Under the pieces are notes generated by a model. That model was not told the DNA's origin. It saw only the letters and a list, made by a program, of their open reading frames with translations, and searched no databases. From Gp6-AA40 sp035571515 (GTDB taxonomy: Bacteria; Acidobacteriota; Vicinamibacteria; Vicinamibacterales; UBA2999), in NCBI GenBank assembly GCA_035571515.1, contig DATNCQ010000214.1, positions 199,672 to 263,671 on the forward strand: 64,000 nucleotides of DNA. The letters are read 5' to 3'. The translations under genes were made by a program, and so were the position numbers. Shown here piece by piece: positions 1 through 6,529 of the stretch (position 1 is its first letter; each line of letters opens with the position of its first letter).

Positions 1-335
1 CGCAGCAGCGAGGCGAGCTTTCGCAGGTGGATATCCAACGCGAAGCGCACGGGAGCCGGTGGATCGCTGCCGACGCGCGACAGCCCCTCGAGATCGAGGC
101 TCCGGAACACCGGATAGACGGACACGCGATCGCCGTCGCGGAGCTTACAGGTGAAGTCGCTCGCCTCGCCGTTGACCGTGATGACGTCGACTTCGGGGTG
201 CGGCACGCCGAGCGACTCGATGACGTCCTTCACGGATGCCGGAGCGCGCAGGGCATGCCTGAAGCGTGCGCGGCGGTAGACCGCCGGCAGAAAATCGTTC
301 AGTTGGGCGTAAAAACGGAGCCAGACCTCTGTCAC
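1..335 (-). CDS. Mut7-C ubiquitin-like / Mut7-C RNase domain protein (3' end off window)
   Basis: The gene runs off the left edge; 111 codons are visible from a GTG at 335. The first ~85 residues look like a MoaD/ThiS-type ubiquitin fold (start VTEVWLRFYAQLNDF, then a ridge of the form VNGEASDFTCKLRDGDRVSVYPVF). The visible end, RFALDIHLRKLASLL, matches the opening of the Mut7-C (DUF82) RNase domain, which normally follows this N-terminal domain. The family is a predicted PIN-like nuclease. It is read divergently from the gene at 376, leaving a 40-base shared upstream region. The assignment rests on this two-domain order; the catalytic part is not visible. Confidence 0.82.
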   Translation of the reverse strand, partial: MTEVWLRFYAQLNDFLPAVYRRARFRHALRAPASVKDVIESLGVPHPEVDVITVNGEASDFTCKLRDGDRVSVYPVFRSLDLEGLSRVGSDPPAPVRFALDIHLRKLASLL

Positions 336-375
336 CAATGCTATATTCGCGCCAATCGCACCAAGGAGGCCCATC

Positions 376-777
376 GTGAACTACAGGGTTCTCGCGGCCG
401 GCTTCATCGTTTTCGCGTGGCTGGCCTCCGCGGCCGTCCAGGCCCATCATTCGCCCTCCGCGATCTTCGACATGTCGAAGGTTGTGGACATCACCGGCAC
501 CCTGACGCGGGTGGACTGGATCAATCCGCACATCGTGCTCGCCATCGAGGCGAAGGGCGACAGCGGCAAGGTCGACCAGTGGACGTTCCAGAGCAACCCG
601 CCCTCCTGGTACAAGAGCGTCGGCCTCGCGCGTGCCGATTTCGCGAAAGCGATCGGGCACCAGATCACCGTCGAGGCGGTGAAAGCGCGGGACGGTTCGC
701 TGTACGGGTACATGCAGAAGATCAAGCTGCCCGACGGCACCTCGTACGAATTGATCAACAGCGCAGAGGCGAAGTGA
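376..777 (+). CDS. DUF6152 family exported protein, copy 1
   Basis: This 133-residue protein starts at a GTG preceded by AAGGAGG at 363-369. Residues 1-22 form a signal peptide ending VQA. The mature protein opens with the HHS pair and a D-x-x-K-x-V-x-x-x-GT-x-x-x-x-x-W-x-NPH pattern typical of DUF6152, a small all-beta family found in Acidobacteria and Proteobacteria whose function is not known. Its stop lies 7 bases before the next gene, so the two are almost certainly one transcript. A second DUF6152 gene at 17639 is also followed directly by a related partner. A role in the envelope is inferred only from the signal peptide. Confidence 0.85.
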   Translation: MNYRVLAAGFIVFAWLASAAVQAHHSPSAIFDMSKVVDITGTLTRVDWINPHIVLAIEAKGDSGKVDQWTFQSNPPSWYKSVGLARADFAKAIGHQITVEAVKARDGSLYGYMQKIKLPDGTSYELINSAEAK

Positions 778-784
778 GGCAGAC

Positions 785-1564
785 ATGACACGAACCGTTC
801 TCGCCGTTGCCGTATCCGCGTTCCTGGTCCAGGGGGCCGTCGTCGCGCAGCAGGCCCGCCATCCCGACCTGAGCGGCGTCTGGAGCTACGCGATCGATCG
901 CGCGCCCGCGGCGCTGAAGAAAGAGGTCAACGGCCAGGTCACCATCCAGAAGATCGACCAGAGCGCGCGCCACGGCGACGCGAGCGCCATCAAGGGCGTG
1001 CAGCCGTCGACGCCGCGACCGGCGTACAGGCCCGAGTTCCTGGCGAAGGTGAAGGACCTCTCGGACCACGAGAGCCGCACCGACCCGGTGTTCTACTGCG
1101 GCAAGCCGGGCGTGCCGCGCATCGGGCCGCCGCGCAAGATCGTGCAGCTGGCGAAGGAGACGATCTTCCTCTACGAGGACATCTCCGGCGATCCCTACCG
1201 CGTCATCCCGACCGACGGCCGCCCGCATCGCCAGTATCCCAACCCGTCCGCGTACGGCGATTCGATCGGCAAGTGGGAAGGCGACGTGTTCGTGGTGGAC
1301 GTCACCGGCTTCGGCGACGACACGTGGTTCGGCGAGGACGGCTACTTCCACACCGACGCGATGCACGTCGTCGAGCGGATCTGGAAGGACGGCGACAACA
1401 TCGTGTGGCAGGCGACGGTCGAGGAGCCGAAGGTGCTCGCGAAGCCGTGGGTGATGCCGGCGCGGCTGCTCAGGCCGTCGACCGACTCGCTCGAAGAATC
1501 ACCGAGGTGCGTCGAGAGCGATGCGCCGCGGCTGCTGAACGACGACCATCATCTTCAGCGTTAA
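785..1564 (+). CDS. Exported protein of unknown function, partner of DUF6152
   Basis: A 259-residue protein with an N-terminal signal peptide (MTRTVLAVAVSAFLVQGAVV, cleavage near AQQA). The mature part begins PDLSGVW and carries a central block with IGKWEGDVFVVDVTGFGDDTW around residues 160-180, ending in short His-rich sequence. Such proteins are abundant in Acidobacteria and lack an assigned function. The block resembles IGFWNGDELVVHTNQIHGW in the protein at 18031, which also follows a DUF6152 gene, so the two pairs look homologous. Translation is probably coupled to the DUF6152 gene. No catalytic motif is recognised. Confidence 0.75.
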   Translation: MTRTVLAVAVSAFLVQGAVVAQQARHPDLSGVWSYAIDRAPAALKKEVNGQVTIQKIDQSARHGDASAIKGVQPSTPRPAYRPEFLAKVKDLSDHESRTDPVFYCGKPGVPRIGPPRKIVQLAKETIFLYEDISGDPYRVIPTDGRPHRQYPNPSAYGDSIGKWEGDVFVVDVTGFGDDTWFGEDGYFHTDAMHVVERIWKDGDNIVWQATVEEPKVLAKPWVMPARLLRPSTDSLEESPRCVESDAPRLLNDDHHLQR

Positions 1565-1570
1565 AGAACT

Positions 1571-1659
1571 GGGTTCATGAGGTTCAAGTGGTTCCTTGGG
1601 TTCATAGGGTTCTGGTTCTGGGTTCTGAACCTCTTGAACCCGTTGAACCTCATGAACCC
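1571..1659. repeat. GGTTCA-word palindrome between converging genes
   Basis: The gap between the converging genes ending at 1564 and 1671 is filled by repeats of GGTTCA/TGAACC words. A perfect 17-base inverted repeat (1571-1587 with 1643-1659) forms its outer stem, and further words in between can pair in several registers. By position it could end transcription from both sides, but it lacks a T-run on either strand. It resembles in design, not in sequence, the elements at 4205, 9955, 17514 and 36937. Confidence 0.7.
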
Positions 1660-1670
1660 TTTGAACCCTA

Positions 1671-2825
1671 TCAGCGCTGCGCCCACTCCTGCACGGCCTC
1701 GCGAAGGGCCTGCGCGACGATGCGCTTGAACGCGTCGTCGTGCAGCGCGTCGTTGTCGGGCGCCGGCGTGTCCATGTAGGCGATCTCCACGATGACCGCG
1801 GGACGCGATGCCAGCCGGTTTTCTCCCTTGCAGCCGTCGCACGTCCGCAGCCCGCGATCGACCCACCCTGCGTTGTAGCGCGTCCGGATGGCGGACACGA
1901 CGTGCCGGTTGACGATCTCCGCCAGCCGCCGGCTCTCGTCCTGCTGGCCGTTGGTCGCGTCGTACCACGTTTCGGTCCCGGTCTCCTCGCCGCCGTTGTT
2001 GTGAATGGCGAGCACCGCGGACGCGTCGATCCAGTTGGCGTAGAACGGCCGCGAGTTGATGTCGCGCGCGTAGTCGTCCACGCCGAAATTCCAGACTTCG
2101 GGCGGCGCGCCGAGGCCCTGGATGAAATACTTGGCCGCCTCCTGCCAGCGTGGATTGCCGGACGGACCGGCGGCGTCTTCGCGTTCCGCGTAGCGCGTCA
2201 TCTGCACGCTGATGTTTGCCGCGAGCAGTTCGTCGCGGACGTAGCGCGCGATGTCCCAGTTGACGAGATCCTCGACGATGCCGCGGACGCGCGGCCGCTG
2301 CAGGTGCCAGTAGCCGAGGGTTTCGTCCCAGTACCATCCGTGGCCCGGGCTGACGAGCACGGTACCGCCCTCCGCGAGCGGCCTGCCCTGGACCAGACCG
2401 GGGCCGACCGCGGCGCGGCGAGCCGCCGGCCGCGGAAGGAACTGCTCGAGCGGCAGGCCGTCGATCGTGAACCGGTAGTCGACGAGCGGCGCGGGGCCGA
2501 CCGCCGATGCGGTGGCCTGGATAATCTGATCGAGCAGCGGCTCGATGTTGCCGGCGGGGTCGTAGGTCAGCGCCCGCTGGCTGAGGTCGATGGCAATCGT
2601 CAGCGTCTCCGGCGTCGCGCGCACCTGCACGCCAAGGAGGCGAACCCCGGATTGTTGCGGCGAGAGCAGCCGTTGGTAGTTGCGGGGCGCCGCCCCAAGC
2701 GCGCGCTCGATCGGCGAGCGCAGGGCATCAGCCGTGGGCGTGCGTGGTTGCTGGGCACCCGGCGCCGACACAAACAGTGCAACGACGCCGGCGATTACTG
2801 CCACCAATGGGAACGGACGAGGCAC
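1671..2825 (-). CDS. N-acetylmuramoyl-L-alanine amidase (Amidase_3) with N-terminal GerMN-like region
   Basis: A 384-residue exported zinc amidase predicted to cut the amide bond between MurNAc and L-alanine in peptidoglycan. A signal peptide (residues 1-24, ending GAQQ) is followed by a GerMN-like stretch (about 35-120, with ERALGAAP and LTIAIDLSQRAL). The catalytic domain (about 155-384) shows the SPGHG zinc histidine, a second histidine in LAIHNNGGEE, and the VIVEIAYMD segment near the C-terminus that carries the catalytic glutamate. The usual SIHAN is here AIHNN, a conservative change. The gene stands alone and converges on the gene ending at 1564. Confidence in the family is high; its exact cell-wall role is not. 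Confidence 0.88.
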   Translation of the reverse strand: MPRPFPLVAVIAGVVALFVSAPGAQQPRTPTADALRSPIERALGAAPRNYQRLLSPQQSGVRLLGVQVRATPETLTIAIDLSQRALTYDPAGNIEPLLDQIIQATASAVGPAPLVDYRFTIDGLPLEQFLPRPAARRAAVGPGLVQGRPLAEGGTVLVSPGHGWYWDETLGYWHLQRPRVRGIVEDLVNWDIARYVRDELLAANISVQMTRYAEREDAAGPSGNPRWQEAAKYFIQGLGAPPEVWNFGVDDYARDINSRPFYANWIDASAVLAIHNNGGEETGTETWYDATNGQQDESRRLAEIVNRHVVSAIRTRYNAGWVDRGLRTCDGCKGENRLASRPAVIVEIAYMDTPAPDNDALHDDAFKRIVAQALREAVQEWAQR

Positions 2826-2934
2826 GCGCTGGCGGGGTGCAACGGGTGTGCCCGGGCAAGGTGGTTCTCAAAACCTCACTTGTGCGAATAAAATTCTCGT
2901 TTCACGAGTTCAACAATATCGAGGAAAGGACAAC

Positions 2935-4182
2935 ATGGCGAAAGCCCTGGAAGGGGTCCGGGTCCTGGACATGACACACGTCCAGTCAGGACCGACGTGC
3001 ACCCAGATTCTCGCGTGGTTCGGCGCCGACGTGATCAAGGTCGAGCGGCCGGGCGAAGGCGACCCGACGCGCGGCCAGCTGCGCGACAAACCCGGCGTCG
3101 ACAGCCTGTATTTCACGATGCTGAACAGCAACAAGCGCGGCATCACGCTGAATCCGAAGACCGAGGCAGGCAAGAAGATTTTCACCAAGCTGATCGAGCA
3201 GTGCGACGTCATGGTCGAGAACTTCGCGCCGGGCGCCATCGATCGCATGGGATTTCCGTGGGAGAAGATCCAGCAGATCAACCCGCGGATGATCTACGCG
3301 TCGGTCAAGGGCTTCGGTCCCGGGCCGTTCGAGGACTGCAAGGTGTACGAGAACGTCGCGCAGTGCACCGGCGGCGCCGCGTCGACGACCGGCGAGATCG
3401 ATCGCGTCCCGCTCGTCACGGGCGCGCAAATCGGCGACTCGGGCACCGGCATCCACCTGGTCGCGGGCATCCTGGCGGCGCTCTTCCAGCGCGAGAAGTC
3501 CGGACGCGGCCAGCGCGTCACCTGCGCGATGCAGGACGCGGTGCTGAATCTCTGCCGCGTGAAGCTGCGCGACCAGCAGCGGCTGGCGCACGGTCCGCTC
3601 AAGGAGTATCCGCAGTATCCGAACGGGAAGTTCGGCGAAGCCGTGCCGCGCGCCGGTAACGCGTCCGGGGGCGGTCACCCGGGCTGGATTGTCAAGTGCA
3701 AGGGATGGGAGACCGACCCTGACGCCTACATCTACATGATCGCCCAGTTGCAGGCGTTTCCGACCCTCGCCAAGGTGATTGGCCACGAGGACTGGCTCAC
3801 GGATCCCGACTTCAACACGCCCGACGCGCGTCTGCCCCGTCTGGCGTACATCTTCTCCGAAATCGAGAAGTGGACCATGACCAAGACCAAGATGGAGATC
3901 ATGGACATTCTCAATCCGCTGGACGTCCCGTGCGGGCCCATCCTGTCGATGAAGGAGATCGCCGAGGAGCCGTCGCTGCGCGCGACCGGCACGGTCGTCG
4001 AAGTCGATCATCCGAAACGCGGGAAGTACCTGACCGTCGGCAACCCGATCAAGCTCTCGGACTCACCCGCCGAGGTGCGGCGCTCGCCGCTGCTCGGCGA
4101 GCACACCGAAGAGGTGCTGCGCGAGATCGTGGGCCTGAAGGACGACGAGATCCAGGCGGCGCGCCAGCAGGGAGCCATCTAA
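2935..4182 (+). CDS. frc: Formyl-CoA:oxalate CoA-transferase
   Basis: A class III (CaiB/BaiF) CoA-transferase of 415 residues, the same length as E. coli Frc and matching what I recall of it along the whole chain: VQSGPTCTQILAWFGADVIK, LYFTMLNSNKRGITLN, AMQDAVLNLCRVKLRDQQRL, YPQYPNGKFG and GWETDPDAYIY. The catalytic aspartate that carries the acyl-CoA anhydride lies in the GAQIGDSGTG segment. The enzyme moves CoA from formyl-CoA to oxalate in the cytoplasm; the product normally goes to oxalyl-CoA decarboxylase, which is not in this window. The start at 2935 is chosen because GAGGAAAGGA lies just upstream and the N-terminus then aligns with the family. Confidence 0.93.
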   Translation: MAKALEGVRVLDMTHVQSGPTCTQILAWFGADVIKVERPGEGDPTRGQLRDKPGVDSLYFTMLNSNKRGITLNPKTEAGKKIFTKLIEQCDVMVENFAPGAIDRMGFPWEKIQQINPRMIYASVKGFGPGPFEDCKVYENVAQCTGGAASTTGEIDRVPLVTGAQIGDSGTGIHLVAGILAALFQREKSGRGQRVTCAMQDAVLNLCRVKLRDQQRLAHGPLKEYPQYPNGKFGEAVPRAGNASGGGHPGWIVKCKGWETDPDAYIYMIAQLQAFPTLAKVIGHEDWLTDPDFNTPDARLPRLAYIFSEIEKWTMTKTKMEIMDILNPLDVPCGPILSMKEIAEEPSLRATGTVVEVDHPKRGKYLTVGNPIKLSDSPAEVRRSPLLGEHTEEVLREIVGLKDDEIQAARQQGAI

Positions 4183-4204
4183 CCGGCGCGCGTCGGCGCG
4201 GGCA

Positions 4205-4347
4205 CAAGAGCACAAAGACGGGAGCCACAAAGAACACAGAGCACACGAAGTTGAAGAGCACAAAAGCCAAAATTTCTTTGTGTTCTTTTTCTTCGTGATC
4301 TTCGTGCTCTTTGTGGCTCGCATTTCTTTGTGTGCTTTGTGCTCTTG
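4205..4347. repeat. CACAAAG/CTTTGTG-word palindrome
   Basis: The 212-base gap after frc is mostly repeats of CACAAAG, GAGCACA and their complements CTTTGTG, TGTGCTC. The outer stem is a perfect 13-base inverted repeat (4205-4217 with 4335-4347). An inner pair is AGCCACAAAG at 4223 with CTTTGTGGCT ending at 4318. It is AT-richer than the genes around it. Related words recur at 36937-37006. It may act as an RNA hairpin behind frc, or be a repeat family with no host role. Confidence 0.7.
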
Positions 4348-4394
4348 AGGATCGGAGCGCTTGGAGCGATACTCCCAGCCGCGGGAGGCATCGC

Positions 4395-5102
4395 ATGCGG
4401 TTCACGGCTCGCACGACGGTCAGGGGCGGATGCCTGGTGCTCATGTTGGCAGCCGCCGGCGCGCCGGCGGCCAACGCGCAGCAGGTGCAGGGCGTCATCG
4501 GGAGCTACTACCCCACACAGCTGATTCCCGGCCAGGCGACGGTGCTGCACCTCGCGCTCCCGAGGATCAACCCGATTCAGTCGATCGAGATCACGCCGCC
4601 GGCCGGCATCACGGTCAGCGGCATGACGTCGCGCGACCTGAACCAGGGATCGGTGTGGTGGGAATTCACGGTCAGCGTGGCGAAGGACGCGGCGCCAGGT
4701 CCGCGAACGCTGGTCGGGGTGCAGCAGACCGGCCGGACGGCGCCGGTCACGCTCACGATTCCGAACCACGTGCCGGCGATCTCGAATCTGCGCGTCGTGT
4801 CTGCACAGGCGAGCCAGCCGTCGGTGGACCTCCAGTTCGCGGCGGCGGATCAGGGCGGCTCGTTCAGCGCGACGCCGCTCGTCTGGTTCCTGCTCTCCTG
4901 CGGCGCCGGCCAGCCCGAGGCGGGGATCGTCCGCGGCCGGTTGGACAACGGCGCGATACGCGTGAGCATTCCGAACCCGCGCACGCTGGCGGGGCACGCC
5001 GGCGCTCCCGCCGCCGGCAACCACTGCGACCTGCAGGTCCGCGCCACCGATGCGAGCGGCACCGACAGCAACACCGCGTCAACAGCCTTCGATTTCAAGT
5101 GA
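4395..5102 (+). CDS. Exported protein of unknown function, pair gene A, copy 1
   Basis: A 235-residue secreted protein. The start at 4395 is set by GGGAGG at 4382-4387 and gives a good signal peptide ending ANAQQ. The body is probably all-beta: YYPTQLIPGQATVLHLALPR, then ITPPAGITVSG, a WWEFTVSVAKDAAPGPRTL block and a Cys-rich C-terminal part (LLSCGAG, NHCDLQVRATDASGTDSNT). A clear paralogue lies at 52885, sharing the WWEVSLDVAKDAAPG and CDLQVRITDTPGVDSNT blocks. Each copy is followed directly by a member of the family at 5111 or 53612. No known domain is recognised. The two cysteines may form a disulphide in the periplasm. Confidence 0.75.
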   Translation: MRFTARTTVRGGCLVLMLAAAGAPAANAQQVQGVIGSYYPTQLIPGQATVLHLALPRINPIQSIEITPPAGITVSGMTSRDLNQGSVWWEFTVSVAKDAAPGPRTLVGVQQTGRTAPVTLTIPNHVPAISNLRVVSAQASQPSVDLQFAAADQGGSFSATPLVWFLLSCGAGQPEAGIVRGRLDNGAIRVSIPNPRTLAGHAGAPAAGNHCDLQVRATDASGTDSNTASTAFDFK

Positions 5103-5110
5103 GGGGCATC

Positions 5111-5848
5111 ATGCGTGCAGCAGCATTCGCGGTCGCGTTGATGGTCGGATGGCTGGTCGCGGCGCCGTGCGCCGCGCAGGAGTGGATCGAGTACCAGAAC
5201 AACGAGGACGGGTTCAAGGTCGTGTTCCCCTACCAGCCGAAGATCGCCGAGACGGTCTGGACCACGCAGCAGGGCTACGTGCTGCCGGCACGCGTGTACA
5301 GCGCGGAGACCAGCGGCGGCCGCTACTCGATGACCGTCGTCGACTACTCCGGCATCGAGCGGCTGGGGATGGAGCGATCCGAGAAATGCCCGGTCGGGGC
5401 CGAAACCTGCCAGGGACAGCCTTCAGGAGGCCTGCGGTCGGTGATCGGCCCGGGCTATGCGACGCAGGACATCCGCGACGCGATCGTGTACGCGACGTTC
5501 AAGTACCTGCAGAAGGACGTCAAGGTCTCGGAGTACCTCTGGAACTGGCAGGACCTCATCGAAGGGCATCAACTGCAGTTGACCAACAACGCGGATCAAT
5601 CCCGCACCTACCTCTACATCTCGATGCACGAGAACAAGCTGTATATCCTCGACGCGACGGTGCCGAAGGGGTATCCCGAGCCGGGCCTGTTCCAGCAGTC
5701 GCTCGGCTACGTGGACAAGGACGGCAACGGCATCCGTTACCAGGCTATCTATTCGAACCAGTTCCACGGCCTGCGGATCGATCCGGTTCCACCGCTCGTG
5801 CGCCCGGCCGCACCGCCTCCGCCGCCCGCGGCGACGGGGGCCCGGTGA
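5111..5848 (+). CDS. Exported protein of unknown function, pair gene B, copy 1
   Basis: A 245-residue secreted protein starting 8 bases after the upstream stop. The signal peptide ends CAAQ. The mature protein opens with WIEYQNNEDGFKVVFPYQPK, carries ARVYSAETSGGRYSMTVVDY and QLTNNADQSRTYLYISMHEN, and ends in a proline-rich tail (PPPPPAATGAR). The paralogue at 53612 shares the opening, the GGRYSVTVVDY-like block, the NNADQSRT block and the VPRGYPAPVIFQQSLG block. This copy has an insert with CPVGAETCQGQ, two cysteines absent from the other. The fold resembles small exported beta proteins but no function is known. Confidence 0.75.
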   Translation: MRAAAFAVALMVGWLVAAPCAAQEWIEYQNNEDGFKVVFPYQPKIAETVWTTQQGYVLPARVYSAETSGGRYSMTVVDYSGIERLGMERSEKCPVGAETCQGQPSGGLRSVIGPGYATQDIRDAIVYATFKYLQKDVKVSEYLWNWQDLIEGHQLQLTNNADQSRTYLYISMHENKLYILDATVPKGYPEPGLFQQSLGYVDKDGNGIRYQAIYSNQFHGLRIDPVPPLVRPAAPPPPPAATGAR

Positions 5849-5890
5849 CATGGCGTAAGACCAATCGAATCAGTCACTTGACATGACTCT

Positions 5891-5919
5891 TTGACAGTGC
5901 GGTGGTAGTCGACTAGTAT
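5891..5919 (+). promoter_or_regulatory. Sigma-70 type promoter of the TetR gene
   Basis: TTGACA at 5891-5896 is separated by 17 bases from TAGTAT at 5914-5919, a near-consensus housekeeping promoter. Transcription would begin near 5926, about 15 bases before the ATG at 5942, so the leader is very short and the GTG at 5921 is excluded as a start. Confidence 0.75.
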
Positions 5920-5943
5920 AGTGAGTGATTGTTTACTCACTAT
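5918..5943. promoter_or_regulatory. Palindromic operator overlapping promoter and start codon
   Basis: A perfect 9-base inverted repeat, ATAGTGAGT (5918-5926) and ACTCACTAT (5935-5943), with an 8-base spacer. It covers the end of the -10 box, the likely transcription start and the first bases of the ATG at 5942. Its size and symmetry fit a TetR-family dimer site, so the encoded regulator probably represses itself and the acyltransferase gene behind it. Confidence 0.75.
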
Positions 5944-6517
5944 GCCACGACATCGCTTTCCTAACACGCGCGACCGCATCGAAACAGCCGCCGTTCACCT
6001 GTTTGTCGAGAAGGGGGTCGCCGATACGACGGTCAGGGACATCGCCGGCGCGTTGGAGATGTCCGAGGGCGCGCTCTATCGCCACTTCCCCAGCAAGGAG
6101 CAGCTGGTCTGGCAGGTGTTCGAGCGCCACTACATCGAGTTCGCCGGACGGCTGCTGAAGCTCGCGGAAGCGGAATCGGGCACGCGCGACAAGCTGGCCG
6201 CGATGATTGCCGGCTTCTGCCGCGCGTATGACGAAAACCCCCGTCTCTTCCGGTTTCTTCTTTTCGTCCAGCACGACCAGCTCGCCAAGCTGGCGGCGGA
6301 CGCGCCGACGCCCGTCGAGGCCGTCCGCATGGTGATCGCGCGCGGCATCGCGGCGGGCGAGCTGCCGCCGCAGAACGCCGACCTCGCCACGTCGCTCGTC
6401 TTCGGCGTCGTTCTGCAACCGGTCCAGTTCGCCGCCTACGGACGGCTGCCGTCGGACATGGGGTCCGTGTGCGACCGGCTCGTCGCCGCGGCCTGGGCCG
6501 TCGTGACCACGGTCTGA
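5942..6517 (+). CDS. TetR/AcrR family transcriptional regulator
   Basis: A 191-residue regulator. The N-terminal helix-turn-helix is clear: TRDRIETAAVHLFVEKGV, then TTVRDIAGALEMSEGALYRH and FPSKEQLVWQVF (residues ~8-56). The rest is a helical ligand-binding and dimerisation domain. The ATG at 5942 is preferred over the in-frame GTG at 5921 because the promoter places the transcript start near 5926. The stop lies 12 bases before the start of the lysophospholipid acyltransferase gene, suggesting one transcript and a link to membrane lipid or fatty-acid sensing. The ligand is unknown. Confidence 0.88.
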   Translation: MPRHRFPNTRDRIETAAVHLFVEKGVADTTVRDIAGALEMSEGALYRHFPSKEQLVWQVFERHYIEFAGRLLKLAEAESGTRDKLAAMIAGFCRAYDENPRLFRFLLFVQHDQLAKLAADAPTPVEAVRMVIARGIAAGELPPQNADLATSLVFGVVLQPVQFAAYGRLPSDMGSVCDRLVAAAWAVVTTV

Positions 6518-6529
6518 CAGGAGATGCTG

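Noticed and set aside
5921..5941. GTG at 5921 as the start of the TetR gene
   Set aside because: It lies upstream of the transcription start expected from the -35/-10 pair and inside the operator arm; the ATG at 5942 fits better.
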